A DNA stretch of 64,000 nucleotides, from contig NZ_WTYG01000001.1 of NCBI RefSeq assembly GCF_009828015.1, forward strand, positions 372,001 through 436,000, in the 5' to 3' direction. Shown here piece after piece: positions 29,629-37,560 of this stretch. Made by a program: the position numbers and the translations under genes. This DNA is from Qipengyuania citrea. Its GTDB lineage: Bacteria > Pseudomonadota > Alphaproteobacteria > Sphingomonadales > Sphingomonadaceae. Numbering within the stretch: the stretch's first letter is position 1; every line of letters begins with the position of its first letter. Below the pieces are notes generated by a model. It saw only the letters and a list, made by a program, of their open reading frames with translations, did not search any database and had not been told where the DNA came from.

Positions 29629-29874
29629 GATGCAGGCGATGTCGCGCAGCGGAAGCGATGTCAATCAGGGGCCGCGCAAGCCGTCCGCAAGCCCCGCAAC
29701 CGAGCCGCGCCGCATGCGCCAAGCTAACCGATGTCAGTCGGGAAACCATCGTATCGGCTCCGCGTTCTCTCCCCGACCGGCGCCTGCAGCTTCGACTGCG
29801 TGCGTCGTTCATTGCACAGCCGACCATGACGGTCCGCATTGCAATCCGTTTCGGCCCTATCGCGAGGTTTCTCT

Positions 29875-30114
29875 GTGTTCACGCAACTCAATCCTCCGCT
29901 CCCGGTTCTGGTGACCGACAAGGGCACCGGCATGGCTTTCGCAGTCATCGACTATGGCGCGGAACACAATCTGCTCTGGGTCACCGCGCTCGACCAGTCG
30001 GGCGAGATATGGTGTGCGCCAAACCCGAAGGTCCGCATGCAGGCGAACTGGTCGATGGGCCGCGTACCCGACAGCGCTCTCGTCTGCAGCGCCGAGAGGG
30101 GGGCGACGCAATGA
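29875..30114 (+). CDS. small conserved-looking protein of unknown function (79 aa), first gene of a four-gene operon
   Basis: 79-residue soluble protein, no signal peptide or membrane segment. It is rich in aromatic and small residues (AVIDYGAEHNLLWVTALD, EIWCAPNPKVRMQANWSMGR), suggesting a compact beta-barrel-like fold. I recognise no family. The GTG start at 29875 has GAGG eight bases upstream, and a longer in-frame start at 29839 looks like leader. Its stop overlaps the next gene's ATG by four bases (ATGA), so it is probably a real gene coupled to the GntA-like oxygenase. Confidence 0.7.
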   Translation: MFTQLNPPLPVLVTDKGTGMAFAVIDYGAEHNLLWVTALDQSGEIWCAPNPKVRMQANWSMGRVPDSALVCSAERGATQ

Positions 30115-30812
30115 AACCGGGTCTCCTCGCCGTCGACGAAGCGAAGTCGGCAGACATCACCGAGCAATTCCGGGCGCATGTCGCGCATGCGGATTTCCCC
30201 TGCGTGGGCGCCAAGTCAGCACAGGCCCGCAATATGCTCGACGTGGTCATCGCCCACGACATGCGCAGCGGATGGGACGATTTGCGGATTCACGACCGCC
30301 TGCTTGAATGGGCCGATCGCTATCGCAACGACCCTGAAGGGCTGCGCAGCTTGGCGGTGATTTTCCAGCAGCCAGACGAGATCGACGAGCCGACCTTCGA
30401 ACGGCTGCTATGGCAACGCCTGCAATCCTTTGCCGAGAAGGACAACTGGCTGGGCCAGTCCTACGATACCAGCGTCAGCGCGGATCCGACCGACCCGCAT
30501 TTCTCGTTGAGCTTCGGCGGCGAAGCCTATTTCGTGGTCGGGCTCAACCCGTCGGCTTCTCGGCCGGCCCGCCGTTTTGCCTATCCCACGATGGTCTTCA
30601 ACCTGCACGACCAGTTCGAAACGTTGCGCGAGGATGGGCGCTACGAACGCATGCGCGATGCCATTCTCGAGCGCGACCGCGACCTTGCCGGCGACATCAA
30701 CCCCATGCTCGCGCGCCATGGCGAAAGCAGCGAAGCGCGGCAGTACAGTGGCCGCGCGGTCGACGAGGGCTGGGAATGCCCCTTCCGCGATCCCCGACTG
30801 GAGGAAAAATGA
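30111..30812 (+). CDS. GntA/YqcI-YcgG family protein, putative heme-dependent guanidino N-hydroxylase
   Basis: 233-residue member of the YqcI/YcgG family. Studied relatives are heme enzymes that N-hydroxylate guanidino compounds: DcsA on L-arginine in D-cycloserine synthesis and GntA in guanitoxin synthesis. Family marks seen are DFPCVGAKSAQARN near the N-terminus, SFGGEAYFVVGLNPSASRPARRFAYPTMVFNLHDQFE in the middle (in parts), and the C-terminal WECPF. No secretion signal. Start and stop both overlap neighbours by four bases. The substrate is unknown; the adjacent DUF1989 gene supports guanidine or urea chemistry. Family fit is strong, catalytic assignment is inferred. Confidence 0.82.
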   Translation: MKPGLLAVDEAKSADITEQFRAHVAHADFPCVGAKSAQARNMLDVVIAHDMRSGWDDLRIHDRLLEWADRYRNDPEGLRSLAVIFQQPDEIDEPTFERLLWQRLQSFAEKDNWLGQSYDTSVSADPTDPHFSLSFGGEAYFVVGLNPSASRPARRFAYPTMVFNLHDQFETLREDGRYERMRDAILERDRDLAGDINPMLARHGESSEARQYSGRAVDEGWECPFRDPRLEEK

Positions 30813-31387
30813 ACCGTATAGAACCGCGCAGCGGCGTGGCTTTCGAGCTGCCCAGGGGCGCCGAACTGACCGTCTGCGATCCCGAGGGCCGTCAGGTTTC
30901 GGACCTGCTGGCGTACAATGCGCAGGACGTACGCGAAGTGATCTCGAACGGCCGCACCTTCGATTACGAGGAAACCTTGCGGCTGGGCAAGGGCAACCGG
31001 CTGTGGTCCAACCGGTCGACCCCGATGCTGACGATCATCGAGGATACGGTGAAGCAGCACGACTTCCTGCTGACCCCGTGTTCCGAAGACACATTCCGCC
31101 ATTTCTACGCCGACAAGCCCGTGCACCGCGGGTGTTTCGGCAATCTGGCCGAAGCGCTGAAGCCTTTCGGCATCGAACCCGATGCCATTCCCACGGCGTT
31201 CAACATCTTCATGAACGTGCCCGTTGATGGCGACAGCGGGCTGATCGCGGTGAAGCCGCCGGAAAGCCGGCCGGGCGACCGGATCGTGCTGCGCGCCGAA
31301 ATGGATCTGGTGATCGGGCTGACCGCCTGTTCCGCCTACGATTCGAACGGTGGAACCTTCAAGCCGATCGATTACGAGGTGAATTGA
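30809..31387 (+). CDS. DUF1989 family protein (urea carboxylase-associated / carboxyguanidine deiminase-like)
   Basis: 192-residue DUF1989 protein. Family motifs: GVAFELPRGAELTVCDPEGRQVSDLLAYN, RLWSNRSTPMLTIIEDTVKQHDFLL, the Cys in HRGCFGNLAEAL, FNIFMNVPVDGDSG, RPGDRIVLRAEMDLVIGLTAC. Two DUF1989 proteins, CgdA and CgdB, form carboxyguanidine deiminase in guanidine breakdown; others are called urea carboxylase-associated. Here there is no urea carboxylase or guanidine transporter, only the GntA-like gene directly upstream (ATGA overlap), so substrate remains open. It starts with an excellent GGAGGAA RBS. The next gene starts one base after its stop. Confidence 0.85.
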   Translation: MNRIEPRSGVAFELPRGAELTVCDPEGRQVSDLLAYNAQDVREVISNGRTFDYEETLRLGKGNRLWSNRSTPMLTIIEDTVKQHDFLLTPCSEDTFRHFYADKPVHRGCFGNLAEALKPFGIEPDAIPTAFNIFMNVPVDGDSGLIAVKPPESRPGDRIVLRAEMDLVIGLTACSAYDSNGGTFKPIDYEVN

Positions 31388-31388
31388 G

Positions 31389-31934
31389 TTGGCCGAGGTG
31401 CTGAATATCTGGTCCGGATGGCCGCGGATCGTCGAAATCGCGGGCAATGCTTTCCTGTTCTACGCGCTGATCATTGTCATGGTCCGGATGGTGGGCAAAC
31501 GCACCACTAGCGAGCTCAACAATTTCGACTGGATCATCAACGTGATGATCGGCAGCCTGGCGGCCAGCGGCGTTCTGCTGCGCAATGTCGCCACCGCCGA
31601 TGCGATCGCCGCGATCGTGGTCCTCGCAGCCTGCCAGTACATCACGACCAAGCTCGTCCAGCGCAGCCGGACCATCGCCAATATCGTCAAGGCCGAACCC
31701 ACCTTGCTGACGCACAAGGGGGAGTATCTGCGCGATGCCATGTTGCGCACACGTATTTCCGAAGAAGAGATCAAGACCGCGCTGCGGCAGAACGGGATCA
31801 CGCATAACGCCGATGCCAACTGGGTCGTGCTGGAGACCAATGGCCAGCTGTCGGTCATCCCGCGGCAGGACGTCGCGTGGGCCGAAGCCGAGGCGCTGTC
31901 CGATGTCCACGCTCCGAAAGAACTGAACGGCTAG
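31389..31934 (+). CDS. YetF/DUF421-family membrane protein
   Basis: 181-residue protein with two to three hydrophobic segments in the first 85 residues (AFLFYALIIVMVRMVGKR, WIINVMIGSLAASGVLL, AIAAIVVLAACQYI), then a cytoplasmic DUF421 domain (TLLTHKGEYLRDAMLRTRISEEEIKTALRQ, VLETNGQLSVIP). Bacillus YetF-type proteins share this layout; their role is poorly known. The start is TTG at 31389, one base after the DUF1989 stop, with no separate RBS visible, so translation is probably coupled. The last four bases overlap the convergent Crp gene. Confidence 0.82.
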   Translation: MAEVLNIWSGWPRIVEIAGNAFLFYALIIVMVRMVGKRTTSELNNFDWIINVMIGSLAASGVLLRNVATADAIAAIVVLAACQYITTKLVQRSRTIANIVKAEPTLLTHKGEYLRDAMLRTRISEEEIKTALRQNGITHNADANWVVLETNGQLSVIPRQDVAWAEAEALSDVHAPKELNG

Positions 31935-32701
31935 TCCCAGTCCTCTTCGACTTTCAGCGGACCGTCACCGTAGAGGTAGTCCGGATCAAATTGCGCATAG
32001 CGCTTCAACGCCGCCCAGTCGGCAGTGTAGAGATCGCCGCGGCGGATTTCGGCAATTCCCAGCTCGCGCAGCTTGCCCACCGCCCGGTTGGCATGGATCG
32101 CACTGACACCGCACATGTCGGCCATGTCAAACTGCGTGAAGGGCGTGCGCAGGGCGCGCGTGACATTGCGGCCCACCAGTTCCAGCCGCGTGTGCAGTTC
32201 GGCATAGAGATGCGCGATCCGCCGCGGCGCGTCGAGCTGTTCGAGCATCTGGATCCACTTGCGGTGAATTGCCGCGTCGAGCAGCGTCGCAAACCACATG
32301 GCCCGTGCGACGCCGGGGCGGTCGCGCATGACCTTGCGCAGCGTGTCGTGGCTGACCGAACCCACCGTTACCCGGCCCGCGGCATCGATATTGTGATCGA
32401 GCCGCTTCAGTGCGAACCCGTGCAGATCGACGAAATCCCCGGGGACGTGGATCCCGGTTATGAACCGCTTGCCCGCGCTTTCGATCGTGCGGAAGATATA
32501 GCCTTCGATCAGGATCGTGCTGCGGTCGGTTTTCGTACCCCGCGCAAGCAGGCGCGCGGTATCGCCATATTCGGCGACCGTATCGACCAGCCCTTCGATA
32601 TATTTCAGATCATCGAGGCTGAGGTTCTGCCGCAGTCGCCCGGCAAGAAAATCGCCGGTCAGGGGGAACGCTGGAGCCTCCGAACTTGCAGTCAGAGTCA
32701 T
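31931..32701 (-). CDS. Crp/Fnr-family transcriptional regulator (paralogue 1)
   Basis: 256-residue regulator. An N-terminal cyclic-nucleotide-binding-like beta-roll spans ~15-140 (STILIEGYIFRTIESAGKRFITGIHVPGDFVDLHGFALKRLDHNI). A C-terminal winged helix spans ~165-230 (TPFTQFDMADMCGVSAIHANRAVGKLRELGIAEI). No Cys cluster of FNR type is seen, and the cAMP-pocket residues are not clearly conserved, so the ligand is unknown. It closely resembles the second Crp gene at 33562, sharing GDFVDLH-FALKRLDHNID, so they are probably paralogues. A 12-base motif shared with that paralogue's upstream region lies 44 bases upstream. Confidence 0.9.
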   Translation of the reverse strand: MTLTASSEAPAFPLTGDFLAGRLRQNLSLDDLKYIEGLVDTVAEYGDTARLLARGTKTDRSTILIEGYIFRTIESAGKRFITGIHVPGDFVDLHGFALKRLDHNIDAAGRVTVGSVSHDTLRKVMRDRPGVARAMWFATLLDAAIHRKWIQMLEQLDAPRRIAHLYAELHTRLELVGRNVTRALRTPFTQFDMADMCGVSAIHANRAVGKLRELGIAEIRRGDLYTADWAALKRYAQFDPDYLYGDGPLKVEEDWD

Positions 32702-32734
32702 GGCCGACAGTTAAGCAAGCCGATCAGAACGCGT

Positions 32735-33565
32735 CTATTGACGGATGTTAGCTTTCTGTTCTTTCTGTTCGCTTTGCAATTCTTGCTCCAGCGCAGCCGA
32801 TACCGCATCGCGCACGCTGCGCAGCGGGTGCGCAATGCGCGGCGCGAAATCGTGCACCTCCCCGCCCGGTGCATACCCCCAGCGCGCCATGCGGCGGACT
32901 GCGTCTTCCTCCGCCGGTTGGCCGACCCGGTAGTCGCGATTGCCGTCACGCAGTTCGATTTGCGGATCGTGGTCTTCCAACGAAAGGAAAGCGAACACCG
33001 CCCGGCGCACCGCGTCGGGGCGCGACACCAGATCCTCGTAGCGCAGGACCAGCGACGCATGCAGTATGGGCAGGTCCTGCGCCACCGTGTCGTAGGCGTC
33101 GATGCCGTACCGCAGGAGCGCTGCGGGTTCGTCCGTGACCCATTTGCCGAGTGCTGCGGCCATCAACTGCGGGTGGCGCAGAATGACGATGAACTGCGCG
33201 GTCGGGAAGAGTTGCTGGTACAGGCGCATGCGGGTGAGGTTAATCGGCGACTTTTCGAGCCACCAGGGCTTGTCCGGGTCGAACCATCCGCCCCAGTCCG
33301 ACAGGAGGCGGCGCTGCGTCTCGAGCGTGTTCCACGGCGACTGTTCGGTGTGGTGCTGCAGGGGATCGGTGGCATAGTGTGCCGGCCGGCCGTCCAGCGC
33401 GGTGTGCGGGATCGCACCCTGGAGATAGCAGCCCTCGTTCTCCGGCACGGGAGCGTTCTCTATCGCGCTGACGGCGGGATGCGCGGCGATGATGCGGGCG
33501 AGCAGGCTGGTGCCGGTCCGATGCAGCCCGGCAACGAATACGAAACGGCTGCGCGGCGGGCTCAT
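32735..33565 (-). CDS. sulfotransferase-family protein
   Basis: 276-residue protein with PAPS-binding features: an N-terminal 5'-phosphosulfate loop FVAGLHRTGTSLLARII and a 3'-phosphate-binding segment FIVILRHPQLMAAALGKW. A C-terminal region rich in Glu/Gln/Lys follows. Members move sulfate from PAPS to sugars, peptides or lipids; the acceptor is unknown, though the neighbouring glycosyltransferases suggest a surface glycan. It overlaps the upstream Crp gene by four bases, so it is coupled to that regulator. Confidence 0.85.
   Translation of the reverse strand: MSPPRSRFVFVAGLHRTGTSLLARIIAAHPAVSAIENAPVPENEGCYLQGAIPHTALDGRPAHYATDPLQHHTEQSPWNTLETQRRLLSDWGGWFDPDKPWWLEKSPINLTRMRLYQQLFPTAQFIVILRHPQLMAAALGKWVTDEPAALLRYGIDAYDTVAQDLPILHASLVLRYEDLVSRPDAVRRAVFAFLSLEDHDPQIELRDGNRDYRVGQPAEEDAVRRMARWGYAPGGEVHDFAPRIAHPLRSVRDAVSAALEQELQSEQKEQKANIRQ
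32745..32756 (-). promoter_or_regulatory. 12-base motif shared upstream of both Crp genes, copy 1
   Basis: On the minus strand this reads GAAAGCTAACAT, 44 bases upstream of Crp paralogue 1, and lies inside the last codons of the sulfotransferase gene. The identical sequence lies upstream of paralogue 2 in the same orientation. Could be an operator or a leftover of gene duplication. Confidence 0.4.
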
Positions 33566-34323
33566 GCCGTTTTTCTCAACGCCAGCGCGCCATCGGAATA
33601 GAGGTAGGCAGGATCGAAATCGGCGTAGGCTTCGAGCTTCCTACGATCCGCGATGCGGACCTTGCCGCGCTGGAAATCGGCGAGGCCGTTGCGCCGCAGG
33701 TCCGCCAGCGCGCGATTGGTGTGAATGGCAGTGGCGCCGCACATTTCCGCGATGTCGGTCTGCCGCAGCGGCGTTTCGAAGCCGTCGGGGTAACCCAGGC
33801 CGACCATGTCGAGCCTTCGCCAGATTTCGGCGAAGACATGCGCAATGCGCTTGGGCGCGGTCAGTTGTTCAAGCTTCATGATCCATTCGCGGTGCATCGC
33901 CGCATCCAGGAGGGTGGAGAACCAGAACAGGCGTGCGAGATGCGGCCGTTCGGCCATCACCCGCGTGATCGCCGAATGCGGAACCTGGCCGATCGTGGCC
34001 CGGCCGACGCAATCGATATTGTGATCGAGCCGCTTCAGCGCGAAACAATGCAGATCGACGAAATCGCCCGGCACGTGGAAACTGACCGCATAGCGCCGCT
34101 CGCCACTGTCGAGCGTCCGCAGGACGAAACCGTCGATCAGGATGGTCGACCACTCGCAGGCATCGCCGCGCGCGATCAGCCGTTCGCCATCCTCCAGCGT
34201 GCTGGTCCGCACGACCAGCTGCTCCAGTTCGGTCTTCTCGGCATCGGTCAGGTCATGCCGTAGCCGTCCGGCGAGAAACCGCCCCGTCAGGGGATAGCGA
34301 TCGAACTCTGCGCTGAACGCCAT
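33562..34323 (-). CDS. Crp/Fnr-family transcriptional regulator (paralogue 2)
   Basis: 253-residue regulator with a cNMP-binding-like domain (STILIDGFVLRTLDSGERRYAVSFHVPGDFVDLHCFALKRLDHNI) and a C-terminal winged helix (LRQTDIAEMCGATAIHTNRALADLRRNGLADF). ATG at 34323 is preceded by a near-perfect AGGAGG with five-base spacing; the longer in-frame extension upstream has no RBS and unusual composition. It is closely related to the regulator at 31931. Its stop overlaps the sulfotransferase ATG. The divergent region to the GT4 gene (131 bases) probably carries promoters for both. Confidence 0.92.
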   Translation of the reverse strand: MAFSAEFDRYPLTGRFLAGRLRHDLTDAEKTELEQLVVRTSTLEDGERLIARGDACEWSTILIDGFVLRTLDSGERRYAVSFHVPGDFVDLHCFALKRLDHNIDCVGRATIGQVPHSAITRVMAERPHLARLFWFSTLLDAAMHREWIMKLEQLTAPKRIAHVFAEIWRRLDMVGLGYPDGFETPLRQTDIAEMCGATAIHTNRALADLRRNGLADFQRGKVRIADRRKLEAYADFDPAYLYSDGALALRKTA

Positions 34324-34385
34324 CACGTCCTCCTGCGAAAACAAATGCAATTCGCAACCAGGCGTTCCGGCCATGCTTTGCATTA

Positions 34386-34397
34386 ATGTTAGCTTTC
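34386..34397 (-). promoter_or_regulatory. 12-base motif shared upstream of both Crp genes, copy 2
   Basis: Minus-strand GAAAGCTAACAT, 63 bases upstream of Crp paralogue 2 and in the divergent region with the GT4 gene. It is followed on the same strand by AT-rich TAATGCAAAGCATG. Identical to the motif at 32745-32756; function inferred only from position. Confidence 0.4.
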
Positions 34398-34454
34398 GGG
34401 AACAGGCCCGCACCCGCGCGTTTCTCGAGGATATATCTCCAGGGTCCCCCACTC

Positions 34455-35576
34455 ATGAAAATCGCCGTTCTCGCCCATATTCGCCATGCCATCGCCGAAC
34501 CCTTCGGAGGTGGAATGGAAGCGCATTGCGACATGCTGTGCCGGGGGCTGCGGGCCGCGGGCCACCAGGTCGACCTTTTTGCCGCCGATGGTTCGCAGGA
34601 CGAAAGCCTCGTGCCGATCTGTGCCGCCCCTTATGACGAAGTACTCCCATGGCGCGTGTTCCGCGGGACCAGCGAACTGGCCGCCTATCAACGCGACGCC
34701 TTCGAGCGCGTCCTGCTCGCCGTCGGCGCGGGCGCCTATGACGTGGTGCACAACAATTCGCTGTTTCCGGAAATCATCGAATGGTGCGCGCGGGCGGGGA
34801 TCCCCTGCGTGACGTCGCAGCATGTCCCCCCGTTCGGGGCGATGTTCGACGCGGTCGCCGCCACGCGCGAACGGCCGAATATCGGGTTCACCGTAACCTC
34901 GCAGGACCAGCAGGCGCTGTGGGCCGATCGCGGCTGCGCGGGGCTCGACGTCGTCCCGAACGGGATCGACACGGATCGCTGGGTGCCCCTTGGCGAGTCG
35001 CAGGATTATCTGACCTGGGTGGGCCGCATCGTGCCGAACAAGGGGCTGGCCGAAGCGATCCAGGCCGCGCGCAAGGCGCGCGTCAGGCTGAGGATCTTCG
35101 GACCGGTCGAAGATGCCGGCTATTTCACCGAAAAGGTCGAGCCCTTCCTTAGCGAGGGAATCGAATTTCACGGGCACCGTTCGGGCGATCGCCTGCGCGC
35201 CGAAGTGGCCGGGGCGCAAGCAGCGCTGGTAACCCCGCTGTGGGACGAGCCCTTCGGACTGGTCGCGGCCGAGGCGCTGGCCTGCGGCACGCCGATCGCC
35301 GGTTTCGATCGCGGTGCGCTATCCGAAGTGGTCGGCGACTGCGGCGTTCTGGTGCCCGGCGGCGATATCGGCGCGCTGGCGCACGCTATCCGCAAGGTAC
35401 GCAGGATCGACCGCGCGGCCTGCCGTGCACGCGCGGTCGAGAAGCTGTCGATTGCGGCGATGATCGCGGGCTACGAGCGCTGCTATGCAGGCGCCATCGC
35501 CGGAGCCCGGCTGGCGTCGCTTCCGCGCCTAGCCTGGGATTCAAGCTGCTCGAGGACCAGCGAGCTGCTAGCATAG
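34455..35576 (+). CDS. glycosyltransferase family 4 protein
   Basis: 373-residue GT-B fold glycosyltransferase. The N-terminal acceptor domain starts MKIAVLAHIRHAIAEPFGGGMEAHCDML; the hinge has VVPNGIDTDRWVPLGESQDYLTWVGRIVPNKG; the donor domain has the E-x7-E motif in EPFGLVAAEALACGTPIAGF. It transfers an activated sugar with retention; neither donor nor acceptor can be read. It is transcribed away from Crp paralogue 2 and converges on the GT2 gene with an unusually long 94-base overlap. Its last ~30 residues therefore share DNA with the GT2 C-terminus. Confidence 0.9.
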   Translation: MKIAVLAHIRHAIAEPFGGGMEAHCDMLCRGLRAAGHQVDLFAADGSQDESLVPICAAPYDEVLPWRVFRGTSELAAYQRDAFERVLLAVGAGAYDVVHNNSLFPEIIEWCARAGIPCVTSQHVPPFGAMFDAVAATRERPNIGFTVTSQDQQALWADRGCAGLDVVPNGIDTDRWVPLGESQDYLTWVGRIVPNKGLAEAIQAARKARVRLRIFGPVEDAGYFTEKVEPFLSEGIEFHGHRSGDRLRAEVAGAQAALVTPLWDEPFGLVAAEALACGTPIAGFDRGALSEVVGDCGVLVPGGDIGALAHAIRKVRRIDRAACRARAVEKLSIAAMIAGYERCYAGAIAGARLASLPRLAWDSSCSRTSELLA

Positions 35577-36424
35577 GGTTGATGTTCCTGCTGGCGGGTC
35601 AGCGCTAGGTGGCTTTCATCGGGATCCTGCAGCTTGGTCCAGCCGCCCGCCGGATCCGGCTCGATCAGTCCCATCAGGCGGAACGCGCGCAGCCAGTGCT
35701 GCATCGTCGGCTCACCCCATTTGTCGGCGAAGACCTGCGCATTGGCGAGGACGCTGTCGAGGTGATGGACCGGGGGCATGTGGTGCTTGTGATACTGGTG
35801 ATAGGCCTTCGCGCCGCGCACCCACCACAGCGGCAAGCCTTGGGCGGCGACCGTCCGACCGAAATCGGTATCTTCGCCGCCATAGCCGACATAGCGCGGG
35901 TCGAACCCGCCCACCTCTTGGAAGGTCCGGGCCGAAAGCGCGAAATTGAGCGACCAGAAGCAACGGTAATCGCCGCAGCGCCCGACCATGTCGCGCGGCG
36001 GCCCGGCCCGGTCGGCGTGTTTGACGGCAAGCCGTTCGAACGCTTCGTAATCGATGCCTGACGCGGTTGCGCCTCTTGGCAGATAGCCGACTTCTCCCAT
36101 CAGCACGCCGTCGTTCGCCTCGGCAGCTGCCGCGTAATCCTCGATCAGCGAAGGCGCGGGGATGCAGTCGACATCGAGGAACACCAGCAGTTCGCCGCTT
36201 GCATGCTCGGCAGCAGTGTTCCGCGCCTCTGCCAGGCAGATGTCGCCGCTGCCCAGCATCACCTGCCGAACGGGAAACCCCGTTTCGGGCAGTTCGTATC
36301 GCTGGTCCTGCATTACCGCGACCACCAGTTCGCAAGGCGGGCGATGGGACCGGTTGAGACCGCGAACGAGGTTGCACAAATGGTCTTCGCGCCCATGCGC
36401 GAGCGTACAAACGGAAATCTTCAT
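35483..36424 (-). CDS. glycosyltransferase family 2 protein, galactosyltransferase-like
   Basis: 313-residue GT-A enzyme. It has MKISVCTLAHGREDHLCNLVRGL, ARNTAAEHASGELLVFLDVDCIPAPSL (the DVD metal/nucleotide motif), FALSARTFQEVGGFDPRYVGYGGEDTDFGRT and AYHQYHKHHMPPVHHLD. The GGED block resembles the galactosyltransferase C-terminal domain. Start overlaps the upstream glycosyltransferase stop by four bases. Its last ~30 codons overlap the convergent GT4 gene. It probably works with its two upstream neighbours on one glycan or glycoside. Confidence 0.88.
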   Translation of the reverse strand: MKISVCTLAHGREDHLCNLVRGLNRSHRPPCELVVAVMQDQRYELPETGFPVRQVMLGSGDICLAEARNTAAEHASGELLVFLDVDCIPAPSLIEDYAAAAEANDGVLMGEVGYLPRGATASGIDYEAFERLAVKHADRAGPPRDMVGRCGDYRCFWSLNFALSARTFQEVGGFDPRYVGYGGEDTDFGRTVAAQGLPLWWVRGAKAYHQYHKHHMPPVHHLDSVLANAQVFADKWGEPTMQHWLRAFRLMGLIEPDPAGGWTKLQDPDESHLALTRQQEHQPYASSSLVLEQLESQARRGSDASRAPAMAPA

Positions 36425-37560
36425 GCCACTATCTCCAGCGCGGGGCGGTTTTCAGTGCCCTGCCACAGCTCGCGAACGAGCCCGTCGAGCCATTCGGCCG
36501 CTTCCTCGGAAGGGTTGGTAGCGATGATCGAGCGCTGGTTTTCGACATCGATCATGCGCGCCGCGGCCCAGAGGCGCTCCCATGCAGCGGGATGCGAGGG
36601 CCAGTGGCGCGAAACCGCCGCCAGCCCTTCGCGGTCGAGCACTTCCGCCTTGCAGAACTGTTCGTCGAAATACCGCCACTCGGGAATGACGACCCATGGT
36701 TTGCCGGCAGCCAGGACCATTTGCACCGTGGTGTTCCCGCAGGACGACACGACGCGGTCGGCAGCTGCGATCCAGTCGCGCGGATTGTCGACCCAGCCGC
36801 GATGATCGAGATTGCCGGGCGGCGTCTCATGCCATTCGCTGCGCACCTGGCCGATGCTGATCCAGCGGCTCCCCGGCTCGGCGCGCGCGCCGAGCGTCAG
36901 CGGTGCAGAAGGTGTGCCCTCCCCGCCGCCGCCGGCAAGCACGAGCACGAGATCCTCCTGCAGATCGATGCCCAGTTTCGCGCGCGCCTCCGCCCGATCG
37001 GGAAAACCGGAACAATCGATCCCCACTCCCGAAGCATAATGCGTCTTGCGGCGCATGGCCGCCGGACGATCATGCTGCTCGAGCCGCTCCGAATAAGGTG
37101 CCAACAGGCCGACGGCACTGTCATAAGCCGCCATGTGCCCGGGATCGCTGCGCTCGCCATGCTGCAGAACCGCGACATGCGGGACCGAGCACAATCGCGC
37201 GAGCTGGCCGAGTTCGGCAGACACGTCAGTAATGAACAGCGCCGGCTGAGCTTCCGCGAACCATTGCGCGATTGCGGCGAAGGCCTGCGTTATCGATGGC
37301 CAGCCGAGCGGCGCGCAGTGGACGGTATCGGGAGCCGGCAGTGCGGCCATGGCCGGTGCCTCCTGCCCGGTGGGTTCGAACAGCGATGGAATGGTTTGCA
37401 CCACTATACGCTCGTCGAGCGCGGCGAAGATGTCGTCCCGGGCGCAGAACAAAGTCACGCCGCGCGTTTCGATCAACGCGTTGGCAATCGCGGCCGCGCG
37501 TTCGGCGTGGCCCCGCCCCTGATGGTGAACGAAATATCCGATCGGGCCGTGCTCGCTCAT
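36421..37560 (-). CDS. MurG/GT28-like glycosyltransferase
   Basis: 379-residue GT-B protein. It starts GPIGYFVHHQGRGHAERAAAIANALIE, a glycine/His-rich loop typical of MurG-like enzymes. Later motifs are LVLVLAGGGGEGTPSAPL and a donor-site block RVVSSCGNTTVQMVLAAGKPWVVIPEWRYFDEQFCKAEVL. Donor and acceptor are unknown. ATG at 37560 overlaps the sucrose-phosphate synthase-like gene by four bases; a longer in-frame extension lies inside that gene and was rejected. It overlaps the GT2 gene at its 3' end. Confidence 0.82.
   Translation of the reverse strand: MSEHGPIGYFVHHQGRGHAERAAAIANALIETRGVTLFCARDDIFAALDERIVVQTIPSLFEPTGQEAPAMAALPAPDTVHCAPLGWPSITQAFAAIAQWFAEAQPALFITDVSAELGQLARLCSVPHVAVLQHGERSDPGHMAAYDSAVGLLAPYSERLEQHDRPAAMRRKTHYASGVGIDCSGFPDRAEARAKLGIDLQEDLVLVLAGGGGEGTPSAPLTLGARAEPGSRWISIGQVRSEWHETPPGNLDHRGWVDNPRDWIAAADRVVSSCGNTTVQMVLAAGKPWVVIPEWRYFDEQFCKAEVLDREGLAAVSRHWPSHPAAWERLWAAARMIDVENQRSIIATNPSEEAAEWLDGLVRELWQGTENRPALEIVA

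Noticed and set aside
26521..29727. Very long open frame (about 1070 codons) on the plus strand opposite the TVP38 fusion and FAD oxidoreductase genes
   Set aside because: Antisense shadow caused by strong GC bias at third positions: composition is His/Arg/Asp-rich without domains, and the minus-strand genes have clear motifs.
29629..29874. Gap of 246 bases searched for a small RNA, riboswitch or tRNA
   Set aside because: No stem-loop or motif stands out beyond background; only the RBS of the 79-aa gene can be supported.
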